This document shows, one piece after another, positions 53,773 through 62,392 of a stretch of 64,000 nucleotides of DNA. Source of the DNA: Mesostigma viride (Eukaryota > Streptophyta > Mesostigmatophyceae > Mesostigmatales > Mesostigmataceae). The stretch is from assembly GCA_009746045.1 (NCBI GenBank), contig RPFO01000082.1, positions 735,473 to 799,472 on the forward strand. The letters are read 5' to 3'. The notes beneath the pieces are model-generated. The model saw only the letters and a program-made list of their open reading frames with translations, was not told the DNA's origin and searched no databases. Each line of letters starts with the position of its first letter. Position 1 is the stretch's first letter. Position numbers and translations under genes: made by a program.

Positions 53773-54335
53773 CGCGACGGGAGAAGCTCTTTGACGAAAG
53801 CAAGCAGGAGTTTCCCCCGCACCGCTCAGTGCTCCACCGCATCCAGGTGAAGGAGGGCTATGGTCCCACGTCCTCCCCCATGTACCGCATGGGTCCAGTT
53901 GAGCTGGTGGAGCTGAAGAAGATCTTGATGGCGCTCTTGGAGCGGGGTCTCATCGAGCCTAGCAATAGCCCCTTCTCAGCTGGTGTGCTACTGGTCCCTA
54001 AGCCTGGGGGCAAGTGGCGGCTCGTCACGGACTACCGGAAGCTCAATGCTATCACGGTAAAGTCCAAGTACCCCCTTCCGCGCATCGACGATATCTTCAA
54101 CCGCGTCCAAGGAGCCACGTGCTTTACAGTCCTAGACTGCGCGGATGGCTTCTGGCAGCTTCGCATCGCCCCGGAGGATTGTCACAAGACGGCGTTCAAC
54201 ACGCCCTTTGGGCATTACCAGTTTCGGGTGGCCGCGATGGGTTCGTGCAATTCCCCCGCGAGCTTCCAGATGCTCATGAACGACATCCTCCGCCCTGTCA
54301 TGGGAACCGCGCATCTTCCGCAGGTTTCCCGTGAC
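53727..54335 (+). pseudogene. pol: Gypsy D reverse transcriptase N-terminal part, cut by element C
   Basis: Ty3-type RT: GPVELVELKKILMALLE, LLVPKPGGKWRLVTDYRKLN, PLPRIDDIFN, FTVLDCADGFWQLRI, FRVAAMGSCNSPASFQ. The coding run stops at QVSRD, where C is inserted (GTGAC duplicated). The catalytic YLDD block is on the other side of C. Confidence 0.9.
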
Positions 54336-54748
54336 AGTTAGCCTCTAGTCGTGGACATAGGCTAAGTACCAGATAGCAATGTGCTATCTGGGGTTTCGCA
54401 CGTGTAGGCTCGGTCAGAAGTCCCGGCTATATGTGATTCGGCAGGCTAGACTATTCGATAGCCGAGTCTTGGCGGTACGGCGTCGCCAGTACCCACTCGG
54501 GACTGACATTGAGGTGTCGGATGTTGGACTAAGGTCCTGAGAGTCTAGCAGTGGCGTCGCGCCACTCAGGCTGCACCACAGAGCCCAACGGCCACTGTCG
54601 GCTGCTCCAGACGTGGCAGCCAGGCAGAGCGTTGCTTGTCGACAATGCTAAATGCCCTTGTGCACGTTGGGTGCGGGGCTTGTGATTTATTGTAATAAAC
54701 ACATGCGTTAGGCCATTGAGCATTGAGAGGTCCACTCGTTTATTAACT
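54336..54748 (+). repeat. C 5' LTR
   Basis: 413 bp, AGTTAGCCTC to TTTATTAACT. Perfect hairpins include CCAGATAGC-AATGT-GCTATCTGG (54369-54391) and TTAGCCT paired with AGGCTAA at the start. A TGTAATAAAC signal lies near 54692-54701. Confidence 0.95.
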
Positions 54749-54758
54749 TGAATTAAAG
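54749..54758 (+). promoter_or_regulatory. C primer-binding-site position, complementary to own 3' UTR
   Basis: TGAATTAAAG directly follows the 5' LTR. Its exact reverse complement CTTTAATTCA is at 61010-61019, in a hairpin loop in C's 3' UTR. Confidence 0.75.
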
Positions 54759-54779
54759 TCGTTTACCATAGACAAAATC

Positions 54780-57212
54780 ATGGGAGATCCTATTATGCCA
54801 GGCCTGAAATTCAAAAAGAAGCGGATAGATGATGCTGGCTGGCAGACGGTGCCAACAGTAGAGGAGAAGGCTGCGGCCAAGAAAATTAAAAAAGCAAGAA
54901 GGGCGCAGGCGGAGCAGGAACAGCTAGTGGCTAGGCAGCTAGCGACAGCGATGGCTCAGCAAAGCGTCAAGGCAGCCGCCCAAGAGCGGCAGCTGGCAGC
55001 CCTGCAAAAACAGGTAACCTCCTTGGCCGAACAGGCCGAAAAATCTGTTTTTTCTAGCCCAGCTAGCTCGCAAAAATCCGTAAGCAGTATGCGGTCCCCC
55101 AGCCCTCAGGCAAGCCCCGCTGACCTCCCCGCTAAGGCACCGTCCCAACCTCCTCAGGAGGAGGGCGGAATAGCCAAAAGCGGTGGAGAACAAGCGGGGG
55201 TGCCGATCGTCCCCTCATCCGCTCAGAAAGCGGGGGGGTACGAGAGGAAGCTGAAGAGGGACGCATACATGTTCAAAATGCGGACCAAGAAGGTCCCAGG
55301 ACCCGTCATCGGCAGCATTCAGCTGTCTGATGACGAGGTCACCCTCTCCCCAGGGGTTTCTGATGGGGAGATTGAGATGAATCCACTCAATCAGGCGGTC
55401 GAACAGGCCGCCGCCCAGTTTGTAGAGGCACGCCGTCTTGCACAGCAAGAGCGGGACCGCAAAAAGACAGCGGCCCGCAACATGACTGCTGAAAAGCAGC
55501 TGGCTGCCATGCAAGCTGGAGAGGTGCTCCATGAGCGCCTCTTCAATGAGCTGGTTGTTGCACAGGGGGACGAGGGGGTCACGCTAACAGCGGACCAACT
55601 CAATTCCCTCCTGTTGCAGCTGACCAAGCTGCAGGAGAAGATGCAGGCAACAGAAACGCCTGCACTCCCTGCACATACCCTCCCCACCCCTGGCACTGAT
55701 TTGAGCCAAAGGGTGGTTGGAGGGGCCGTGTCACCAAGGGTGCTGCAGGGCAAGAGCCAGGGCACTGTCCCCAGCTCCCCCAGCAAACCCCCAAGTGACC
55801 CGGATGCCCAGGAGCTCCACCGCCGCAAGGTGGTGGAGAATAAACTCCTAGAGGCCATGATAGCCCGTGAGGGCGGCCTGGCAGCCCAAGCAGCAGCGCT
55901 GCAGCAGCTTGGCCAGGCCAAGGGTTTTCCTACCAGCAGTGGAGTAAGGCAAGGGGAACAAGACCCTGCGCCTGCAGCTGGAACACCACCAGCCACTGCA
56001 CTAGCACAGCAAGCTGGAACACAACCACCTTCTGCGGAGGCCCAGCAGACTGCACCCACACCAGGGCAGTCAGATAAGAGCAAGGCGGTGGCAAAAGGGA
56101 CCCCAGTGGACCCAACCCCACCCACCCTTAAGGGGGACGTCCAAGAGCTGCTTGCCATACTCACGGCACAGCTCAAGACCATGGCCACCAACCCCATGGA
56201 CGACCTGTCGCGCACCCAGCTGGATGGCCTCCTGGCCAGTATCTCCCAGCTGGAAAGGGGCAGGGCGAACATGGAGGAGGCTGATCTTCAACAAGCAGTC
56301 AAGACTTTCTTGGCTGAAAAGAAGGACCCGGTCAAAGGTACGTTTAACCCAAAACAAAAAGAATCTAAAATAGAAATCCCTGGCTTACCTGAGGGTTACA
56401 CCCAGGAACAGGCCAAGGAATTTTTGTTTAGCCTGAACTACTGTTTTGAGTCTCTGAATGTCCAGAACTGGTTCAGTGCCTTGCGTGCATCCACCACCAT
56501 CCATAGGTCAGCCCCAGCCATTAAAACCTTGGTCCAGATTTACCAAGAAAAGGCTGGGACACCTAACCTAGCAATTGCATTGTGGCCAGCCTTCATGGAT
56601 GAGCTTAAGCACTTGCTGGTGGATAGGACACAGTTTGAATCCATCCGTGGTTTCAACTGGCTTAATGCTTACCAGGTCAACAAGCAAGACTATGCCACTG
56701 ATTGCAAGAATTATAGGTTGGCTGTAGAAAAGGACCCTGATCTCAGGGGTCTGCCTGCTAGCTACCTGCTGTATTCATGGTTGTCAAATGCTAACCTGGA
56801 CAAAGCTGTGTACGCCACTGTGGTTGCAGGTCTCAAACCTCTGTGGAACGATTTCCGGGCGGGGATGAACCATATCCAAGACTGCCTGACTCCCCTGGCT
56901 ATAGGTGCTCCGTCTGCAACCCCAACCCCCAAGGTCCAACAGACCCAAGGGAAGGGGCAAGGAAAAAAGCGCCAGCTAGGGGGGCAGCAGGGCGGCCAGT
57001 CCAAGAAGGCCAAGGGCAACCAGCCCCAAGGCCAGCCGGGACAGCCTGCTCAGCTCAAGCCAAACCAGTGGAGGCGGCCCACCCCCCCCACACCTGCCCC
57101 ACCCACCCCTGCACCCACTGCTCAGCCCCCCATGCAGGTCCCAAGAACAAGTGCACCCGGTGTGGCACCAAGGGACACCAGCGGGCGGACTGCAAGTGGA
57201 ACCCCGCAGTAG
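54780..57212 (+). CDS. gag: C Gag with long N-terminal extension
   Basis: 810 codons, intact. The first about 520 residues form an extension with a Lys/Ala/Gln-rich helical start (KKIKKARRAQAEQEQL), likely coiled coils and Pro/Ala/Gln-rich linkers. It occupies the place of the separate ORF1 of B and E. The capsid-like core begins near residue 530 with GLPEGYTQEQAKEFL and runs through LLYSWLSNANLDKAVYATV, matching E Gag. The C-terminal stretch is basic and Gln/Gly-rich, then Pro-rich. The zinc knuckles are not in this frame but in the overlapping pol frame, so only the frameshift product carries them. Confidence 0.85.
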   Translation: MGDPIMPGLKFKKKRIDDAGWQTVPTVEEKAAAKKIKKARRAQAEQEQLVARQLATAMAQQSVKAAAQERQLAALQKQVTSLAEQAEKSVFSSPASSQKSVSSMRSPSPQASPADLPAKAPSQPPQEEGGIAKSGGEQAGVPIVPSSAQKAGGYERKLKRDAYMFKMRTKKVPGPVIGSIQLSDDEVTLSPGVSDGEIEMNPLNQAVEQAAAQFVEARRLAQQERDRKKTAARNMTAEKQLAAMQAGEVLHERLFNELVVAQGDEGVTLTADQLNSLLLQLTKLQEKMQATETPALPAHTLPTPGTDLSQRVVGGAVSPRVLQGKSQGTVPSSPSKPPSDPDAQELHRRKVVENKLLEAMIAREGGLAAQAAALQQLGQAKGFPTSSGVRQGEQDPAPAAGTPPATALAQQAGTQPPSAEAQQTAPTPGQSDKSKAVAKGTPVDPTPPTLKGDVQELLAILTAQLKTMATNPMDDLSRTQLDGLLASISQLERGRANMEEADLQQAVKTFLAEKKDPVKGTFNPKQKESKIEIPGLPEGYTQEQAKEFLFSLNYCFESLNVQNWFSALRASTTIHRSAPAIKTLVQIYQEKAGTPNLAIALWPAFMDELKHLLVDRTQFESIRGFNWLNAYQVNKQDYATDCKNYRLAVEKDPDLRGLPASYLLYSWLSNANLDKAVYATVVAGLKPLWNDFRAGMNHIQDCLTPLAIGAPSATPTPKVQQTQGKGQGKKRQLGGQQGGQSKKAKGNQPQGQPGQPAQLKPNQWRRPTPPTPAPPTPAPTAQPPMQVPRTSAPGVAPRDTSGRTASGTPQ

Positions 57213-60200
57213 GCGACGTGGACCTCTGCTTCGGTTGCAAGCACCCCCGCCATCTGCCCCCCGGCACGTGGTGCGACCGGCAGGACAAGGCTCCAAAAGG
57301 ATGTACGTCCTCACAGCACGCCTATGTGGATTTATATGATCTCATTATCATTGGGGATAAAGACAAGGGACTGCTAGATTTTGAGGCAGCTCAGAAAATC
57401 TCCTCCACGTATAATGTGATACTGCCCTACCTCAAAGCTCTTACCCCAGCTGCTGTTGACACAGTAGACTTAAGGGAACTAGCAACCCAGCTCCACATAG
57501 CCATGGGTCATGAGGTGGTGGCAGAAAAGATTGCCAGAAGAGCAGGAGGTTCACGACTCAGGAATGCTGTCAGGTTGGCTAGAAAACACTGCCAGCAATG
57601 TCAGTTCCATGGCCCAAAACCTCCCAAATGGCATGTCGCAACACCACCCACCCAAAGGGGAATAATTGTGGGTGATGTCGTGCATATCGATGGTGAACAA
57701 TATCTGATCCTAAAAGACACATGGTCCAGATTCACTGTCATGGAACCCCTACCTGGCATGGCTAAAGAGCAACTGCGTGCAGCACTTGTGATAGCATTGC
57801 CCAGATTCTACCCAGTTGACACTATACTGCTTGATCAACAGTTTAGCTGTCTGGCTGAGTGTGAAGGATGGGATGCTAATATTGAGATTGCTGGATTGCA
57901 AGATCATGAAGGGCAGGGTGTCATTGAAAGAACCATCAGGTCAGTCAAAACTTTAGTGGCGAAATCCACTGACCTGAAAGCCACATCTGGAAGCTATGCT
58001 GACAGAGCACTGTGGTGCAGTGAAATCTGTGCTACACTTAACCTTAGACCTGTGTTGCATGCACCATGGGGGGAAATCCTTCCCATTGGCTTACAGGCAG
58101 GTGTGTACCCTCCAGAGGTATTAGCTCTGTATAACACAGTAAGAGCTAAAGTGGCTGATAAGCTAGCTGAAAAGGACATAACACACCCCAGAACAGTATT
58201 CCAACTGGGTGAACAAGTCCTATATTTCAAAGAAACCAAACATGGCAAGACAGGCATGTGGTATGGTCCGTGCACTGTTCTAAGAATGACCAAAAAAGGA
58301 AAAAATATGGATATTCGAAGTTTGGAAACAGGGAGAAAACACAGGGTGAGCAGTCATAGAGTTAAGAAGTATTTCCCTCCTTTGGCAGACGTGCCAGGGG
58401 AAGAGTCCTTGAACATGGATTCCCTCCTTAACTCTGGTGAGCAAGCAGAACCACCCAGCATTCCAACACCAGGAGCTGATGATGGCACTACCACACCCTC
58501 TGTCATTCCTCCACCCCTCAGTGAGGTACGTGTCACCCCACAACCTGGTGTAAGTCCCTCTGGGCAGAGTTCAACCAGGCATGAGGTACCAGAGCAAAAC
58601 AAAGGCAATCCAGCTGAGTTCAAATCCAAGCTAGAAAAAGCCCTGGCAGCTCTGCATAAGGCTCACAAGAGCAAGGCTAAACAAGCCTCAGGTTTGGCCA
58701 AGGTCTCTGCTGTGTGCTCCGATTATAGCCAGGAATCCTGCATCCTAGCTGTGGACACTCAGGCACAGGTCAGTGTGATCAGTGCACAAGCCATTCCTGG
58801 TCTGCAACTTGCACCCTCACCATGGACACAGGTGCAAGATTTTTCAGGCAAAACAACCTTAGATGTGTTGGGTCAAGTAATGATCCCCATACTTGGCATC
58901 CAGACACCTTTCCAGGTAGTGGAAGGGTACATGGGCAATGCTTTGTTGGGAGAACCCTTTATCTCTTACCCAGGTGTCACCATCACTGCTAGCCAGCTGC
59001 GTGTGACTGGGGTAGGAGCCATTCCCTTGGATCACTACAAGATTCCATTGTCCCAACTGGTTCATGGATTAGATGCCTATATCAAGGCCATTAACATCAA
59101 ATATGGGCCAGGTGAAATCCCTGACCTAGAGAAAAAGGTGCACAATCAAAGGCCACACCCGCAGTCCTTTGGGGTTGGAAAGTGGGACTTAGCCATGCAC
59201 TCTCCTCACAACTATGATGCTCTAATCCAACAATGCAAAACACAAAAAGGGTTTCAAAAATGGATCCAAGCCATTAGGCACCAAGCCCGCGAAGAGTGGG
59301 TGCTGCCAAACCCTAAGCATCCTGACTATAAGCCACCTGTCACTCCTGTCTGGGAAATTCCAGAAGGTGCCAAAAAGTTGAGACTCAAGTTTGTGCTAAA
59401 ACACAAGGCACAGCCAGTAGGCTCACCTATATATCATGCTAGGCCATGTGTGACAGAATTAAAAGGCATGTCAAAACTGTCCAAGGGTGAACTCTACACT
59501 CCTGGGCTGCAGCAAACATCCCTCAGGATACTGCTCTCTGTCTTCCTCCACCATCTCAATGCTGGCCAAGATTATGCCTGCAAAGCTACTGATATCAAAA
59601 GGGCTTTCCTTAGAGGGGACCCTGATAAAGCGCAAGATGTGTGGAAGGGTCAGGTCTATGTGGTTCCCACCCCTGCTGCATGGGCACATGATATTGATGA
59701 GCCATATCTACTCCTAAATCTAGGGGTGGAAGGTTTGCAAAGTGCTCCCACTATCTTCAGAAAATCAGCAGAAGAGGTGTTCAAGAAACTTAATGCCACT
59801 TATGATGATCTGGACCCTTGTCTCTTTGCTGTGCCCACACCCTCTGGCTTGCTCCTGTTTGTGTGGCATGGTGATGACCAACTGATTTGTGGACCAAGAG
59901 CTGAAGTTGACAAGTTCATTCAGCAGGTTCAGCAGTCATATGAGATTGGAAAGCAGACAGAGCTGGGGCCAGAACCCCTACAGTTCTGTGGCATAATGCT
60001 AGCACTGGAAGAGCAACAGGAACAGTGGGTGTGTACTCTATCCCCGCCTGCCCAGTACTTAGAAGAATGCCTAGAGCTGCTTGATATTCCGTGCATTCCT
60101 GCTCACATGTGTGCTACTGTCAAAGGAAAATTAGGGTGGCTGAGTGCTATCTGTGCACCTCATCTGGCAGTGGTCAGCAGGATTGATGACACAGTATTAC

Positions 60201-60802
60201 AAACCATGAAACCTAAGGATCTCCAGAAGCTACTAACGGCTGGACCTTCCCTTGTCATTCATCCACTCAACCTCATGGAAGATATTCACATTAACTGTCT
60301 GATGGACAGCTCCATGGAGAGTAGGGTAATAACAAAAATGGATGCCAGGGAGGCTGGGGTGTTCTTCCTTACCAACAAGGGAGACTATATGTCCATGGTG
60401 TCGTGGTACAGCAGATTGCATCGCAGAAAAGCTGTTGGCAGTAACTCTGCTGAGTGCCGTGCTGTGGTGTCTGCTGTGCAGCATGCTCGATCCCTTCAGC
60501 ACATACTAACCTGGTTGCAAACTCAGGCTGGCAGCAAGGCTGATGTGCATGCTCACTTACACACTGACAGTCAGTCAGTCATTAGTTTCCTTAACAAGAA
60601 ATCTGTGACTGCTGCTGTGCATACTGATCTGGACTGGGTGATTTTGAAACAGGAAACAAGCTATTTTTCCAGCTGGCAGCATCTGCCAGACGAGGAGAAC
60701 CTGGCTGACGCATTGACCAAGATTCCGTCATTAGCAGCAACCCAGTACCAGCTTCTGTGTGATGCAATGAATCCCTATCTGTCTAGTCAGACAAATGGAT
60801 GA
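56843..60802 (+). CDS. pol: C Pol: zinc knuckles, integrase, protease, RT, RNase H
   Basis: The open frame overlaps gag and is reached by -1 shift, so the true protein starts near 56969. Order: two Cys/His knuckles (CTRCGTKGHQRADC, CFGCKHPRHLPPGTWC, about 57150-57275), then an HHCC zinc region (about 57490-57605). The integrase shows Asp in GDVVHIDG (about 57675), Asp in LLLDQQF (about 57830) and Glu in QGVIERTIR (about 57925), then a tail with WYGPCTVL. The protease AVDTQAQVSVIS (about 58750) comes next. RT has TDIKRAFLRGD (about 59590) and WHGDDQLI (about 59868). RNase H has MDSSMES, AECRAVVSAV, TDSQSV and LADALTKI. The frame is intact to the stop. It has the same IN-before-PR order and HGDD box as B and E. 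Confidence 0.9.
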   Translation: MERFPGGDEPYPRLPDSPGYRCSVCNPNPQGPTDPREGARKKAPARGAAGRPVQEGQGQPAPRPAGTACSAQAKPVEAAHPPHTCPTHPCTHCSAPHAGPKNKCTRCGTKGHQRADCKWNPAVGDVDLCFGCKHPRHLPPGTWCDRQDKAPKGCTSSQHAYVDLYDLIIIGDKDKGLLDFEAAQKISSTYNVILPYLKALTPAAVDTVDLRELATQLHIAMGHEVVAEKIARRAGGSRLRNAVRLARKHCQQCQFHGPKPPKWHVATPPTQRGIIVGDVVHIDGEQYLILKDTWSRFTVMEPLPGMAKEQLRAALVIALPRFYPVDTILLDQQFSCLAECEGWDANIEIAGLQDHEGQGVIERTIRSVKTLVAKSTDLKATSGSYADRALWCSEICATLNLRPVLHAPWGEILPIGLQAGVYPPEVLALYNTVRAKVADKLAEKDITHPRTVFQLGEQVLYFKETKHGKTGMWYGPCTVLRMTKKGKNMDIRSLETGRKHRVSSHRVKKYFPPLADVPGEESLNMDSLLNSGEQAEPPSIPTPGADDGTTTPSVIPPPLSEVRVTPQPGVSPSGQSSTRHEVPEQNKGNPAEFKSKLEKALAALHKAHKSKAKQASGLAKVSAVCSDYSQESCILAVDTQAQVSVISAQAIPGLQLAPSPWTQVQDFSGKTTLDVLGQVMIPILGIQTPFQVVEGYMGNALLGEPFISYPGVTITASQLRVTGVGAIPLDHYKIPLSQLVHGLDAYIKAINIKYGPGEIPDLEKKVHNQRPHPQSFGVGKWDLAMHSPHNYDALIQQCKTQKGFQKWIQAIRHQAREEWVLPNPKHPDYKPPVTPVWEIPEGAKKLRLKFVLKHKAQPVGSPIYHARPCVTELKGMSKLSKGELYTPGLQQTSLRILLSVFLHHLNAGQDYACKATDIKRAFLRGDPDKAQDVWKGQVYVVPTPAAWAHDIDEPYLLLNLGVEGLQSAPTIFRKSAEEVFKKLNATYDDLDPCLFAVPTPSGLLLFVWHGDDQLICGPRAEVDKFIQQVQQSYEIGKQTELGPEPLQFCGIMLALEEQQEQWVCTLSPPAQYLEECLELLDIPCIPAHMCATVKGKLGWLSAICAPHLAVVSRIDDTVLQTMKPKDLQKLLTAGPSLVIHPLNLMEDIHINCLMDSSMESRVITKMDAREAGVFFLTNKGDYMSMVSWYSRLHRRKAVGSNSAECRAVVSAVQHARSLQHILTWLQTQAGSKADVHAHLHTDSQSVISFLNKKSVTAAVHTDLDWVILKQETSYFSSWQHLPDEENLADALTKIPSLAATQYQLLCDAMNPYLSSQTNG
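56963..56969 (+). promoter_or_regulatory. Candidate -1 frameshift slippery site A-AAA-AAG
   Basis: In the gag frame the codons are GGA AAA AAG, giving the heptamer A AAA AAG in the phase required for -1 slippage. The shifted frame is exactly the pol frame. A GC-rich stretch follows. A C-CCC-CCC run in the gag frame near 57083 is a second possible site. Confidence 0.6.
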
Positions 60803-61168
60803 TGAAATAGGGCACTCCAGACTAATGGTGCAGACTATGGTCTTTCCCAGCTGGTGGCAACTTGGCAACAAACATAATAATTTCTTGATGTGCCCCCTGG
60901 TTTTTTTCCATAGCCACTCATCACTCCACTGACTTGTACAAACAGGGGATCCTAGGTTCAGAAACCTCAAAGACACTGTCAGATTTAAAGGCAATGGGGT
61001 CTGTGGGCGCTTTAATTCACAACGTCCATTGTGGTCTGATATGAGTTTTCCTGTACCAATGTCTTATTCATGATATTGCCAAGTACCTGAAAAAAAACAA
61101 AAAGGAATAAAAACTGGAGGTGCAGCACTGATGCCTTAAAAAAAAAAAAAAAAAAAGAATAAAACTGG
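60803..61168 (+). other. C 3' UTR
   Basis: Contains the primer-complement hairpin and two copies of an A-rich GAATAAAA-CTGGAG motif (about 61104-61119 and 61157-61170), the second joined directly to the LTR after a run of about 20 A. The first copy looks like a duplicated polypurine tract. Confidence 0.75.
61005..61027 (+). promoter_or_regulatory. C 3' UTR hairpin carrying the primer-site complement
   Basis: GGGCG pairs with CGTCC (one G-U) around a 13-nt loop CTTTAATTCACAA. CTTTAATTCA (61010-61019) is the exact reverse complement of the 10 nt after the 5' LTR. Confidence 0.65.
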
Positions 61169-61581
61169 AGTTAGCCTCTAGTCGTGGACATAGGCTAAGT
61201 ACCAGATAGCAATGTGCTATCTGGGGTTTCGCACGTGTAGGCTCGGTCAGAAGTCCCGGCTATATGTGATTCGGCAGGCTAGACTATTCGATAGCCGAGT
61301 CTTGGCGGTACGGCGTCGCCAGTACCCACTCGGGACTGACATTGAGGTGTCGGATGTTGGACTAAGGTCCTGAGAGTCTAGCAGTGGCGTCGCGCCACTC
61401 AGGCTGCACCACAGAGCCCAACGGCCACTGTCGGCTGCTCCAGACGTGGCAGCCAGGCAGAGCGTTGCTTGTCGACAATGCTAAATGCCCTTGTGCACGT
61501 TGGGTGCGGGGCTTGTGATTTATTGTAATAAACACATGCGTTAGGCCATTGAGCATTGAGAGGTCCACTCGTTTATTAACT
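61169..61581 (+). repeat. C 3' LTR
   Basis: 413 bp. I see no difference from 54336-54748. It is followed by the GTGAC duplication and the rest of gypsy D. Confidence 0.95.
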
Positions 61582-62392
61582 GTGACCTCAAGGACCCCAA
61601 CAGGGGCGTGAAGCCCCCGGCCGTGGTCCTACAAGCGCACATGCGCTCTCGCGTACCTGGACGACATCCTCGTGTACTCCAAGACTTTCGAGGATCACTT
61701 AGAGGACGTCGACACAGTGTTGCGCATTATGGAAGAGGAGCATCTTTCGGTCCGCAAGGCCAAGGTCCGCGCTGGACGCAGTGTGCCCTTTTTGGGTCAC
61801 ACCCTCTCTGCCGCTGGCGTCGCGACGGACCCCGCAAAGATTGCTTCCATCCAACAGTGGCCGACCCCGACCGACGTCAAGGGTGTGCGCAGCTTTTTGG
61901 GTATCGCGTCATACTACCGACGCTTTATCCCCCGCTTCGCGACATTAATAGCTGCCCCCATCAACGCCCTCCTCAAGAAGGGTGTTCCCTTTAATTGTCT
62001 GGTCGGAACCGTGCCAGCAGGCCTTCGAGGCCCTCAAGCACAGCTTGACCACAGCACCCGTGCTCGCTATCCCGGATCCGTCAAGGCCCTTTGTGGTGGC
62101 CACGGACGCGAGCAAGGTTGCGATTGGCAGCGTCCTCCTGCAGGACCAGGGTCAGGGGTTACAGCCGGTTGAGTATATCTCCCGCACCATGATCCCCGCC
62201 GAGCGTAACTACCCGGTGCATCAGCAGGAGCTTCTTGCTGTGGTCTATACTGCTGTCACACTTGGCGCCATCATCTTCTCGGGGCTCAGTTTGACGTTGC
62301 GATTAGCGCGCAGGGGGACCTTGATCCCCACCGGCTGATCATCCACACGGACCATCGGCCCCTCACGCATCTGCTCGCCCATTGAACCTAAC
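61582..62392 (+). pseudogene. pol: Gypsy D reverse transcriptase C-terminal part and RNase H, frameshifted
   Basis: Continues directly from 54335 once C is removed. A shift near 61618 precedes the catalytic block AYLDDILVYSKTFEDHLEDVD. GHTLSAAGVATDPAKI and SFLGIASYYRRFIPRFA follow. A second shift near 61985 leads to RNase H (FVVATDASKVAIGSVLLQDQ, NYPVHQQELLAVV), a third near 62270 leads to HTDHRPLTHLL, and a stop lies near 62382. D is inactive. Confidence 0.88.

Larger units (their letters stand above)
54336..61581 (+). mobile_element. Copia-like element C (intact-looking)
   Basis: 7246 bp with 413-bp LTRs that look identical and a perfect GTGAC duplication (54331-54335, 61582-61586). It has an open gag (810 codons) overlapping an open pol (IN-PR-RT-RH) in the -1 frame. 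It is probably the most recent insertion and the best candidate for activity. Confidence 0.95.

Noticed and set aside
55391-56272. 293-codon minus-strand ORF opposite C gag
   Set aside because: A shadow of the Gln/Ala/Pro-rich gag extension, Ser/Cys/Trp-rich in a way typical of antisense translation.
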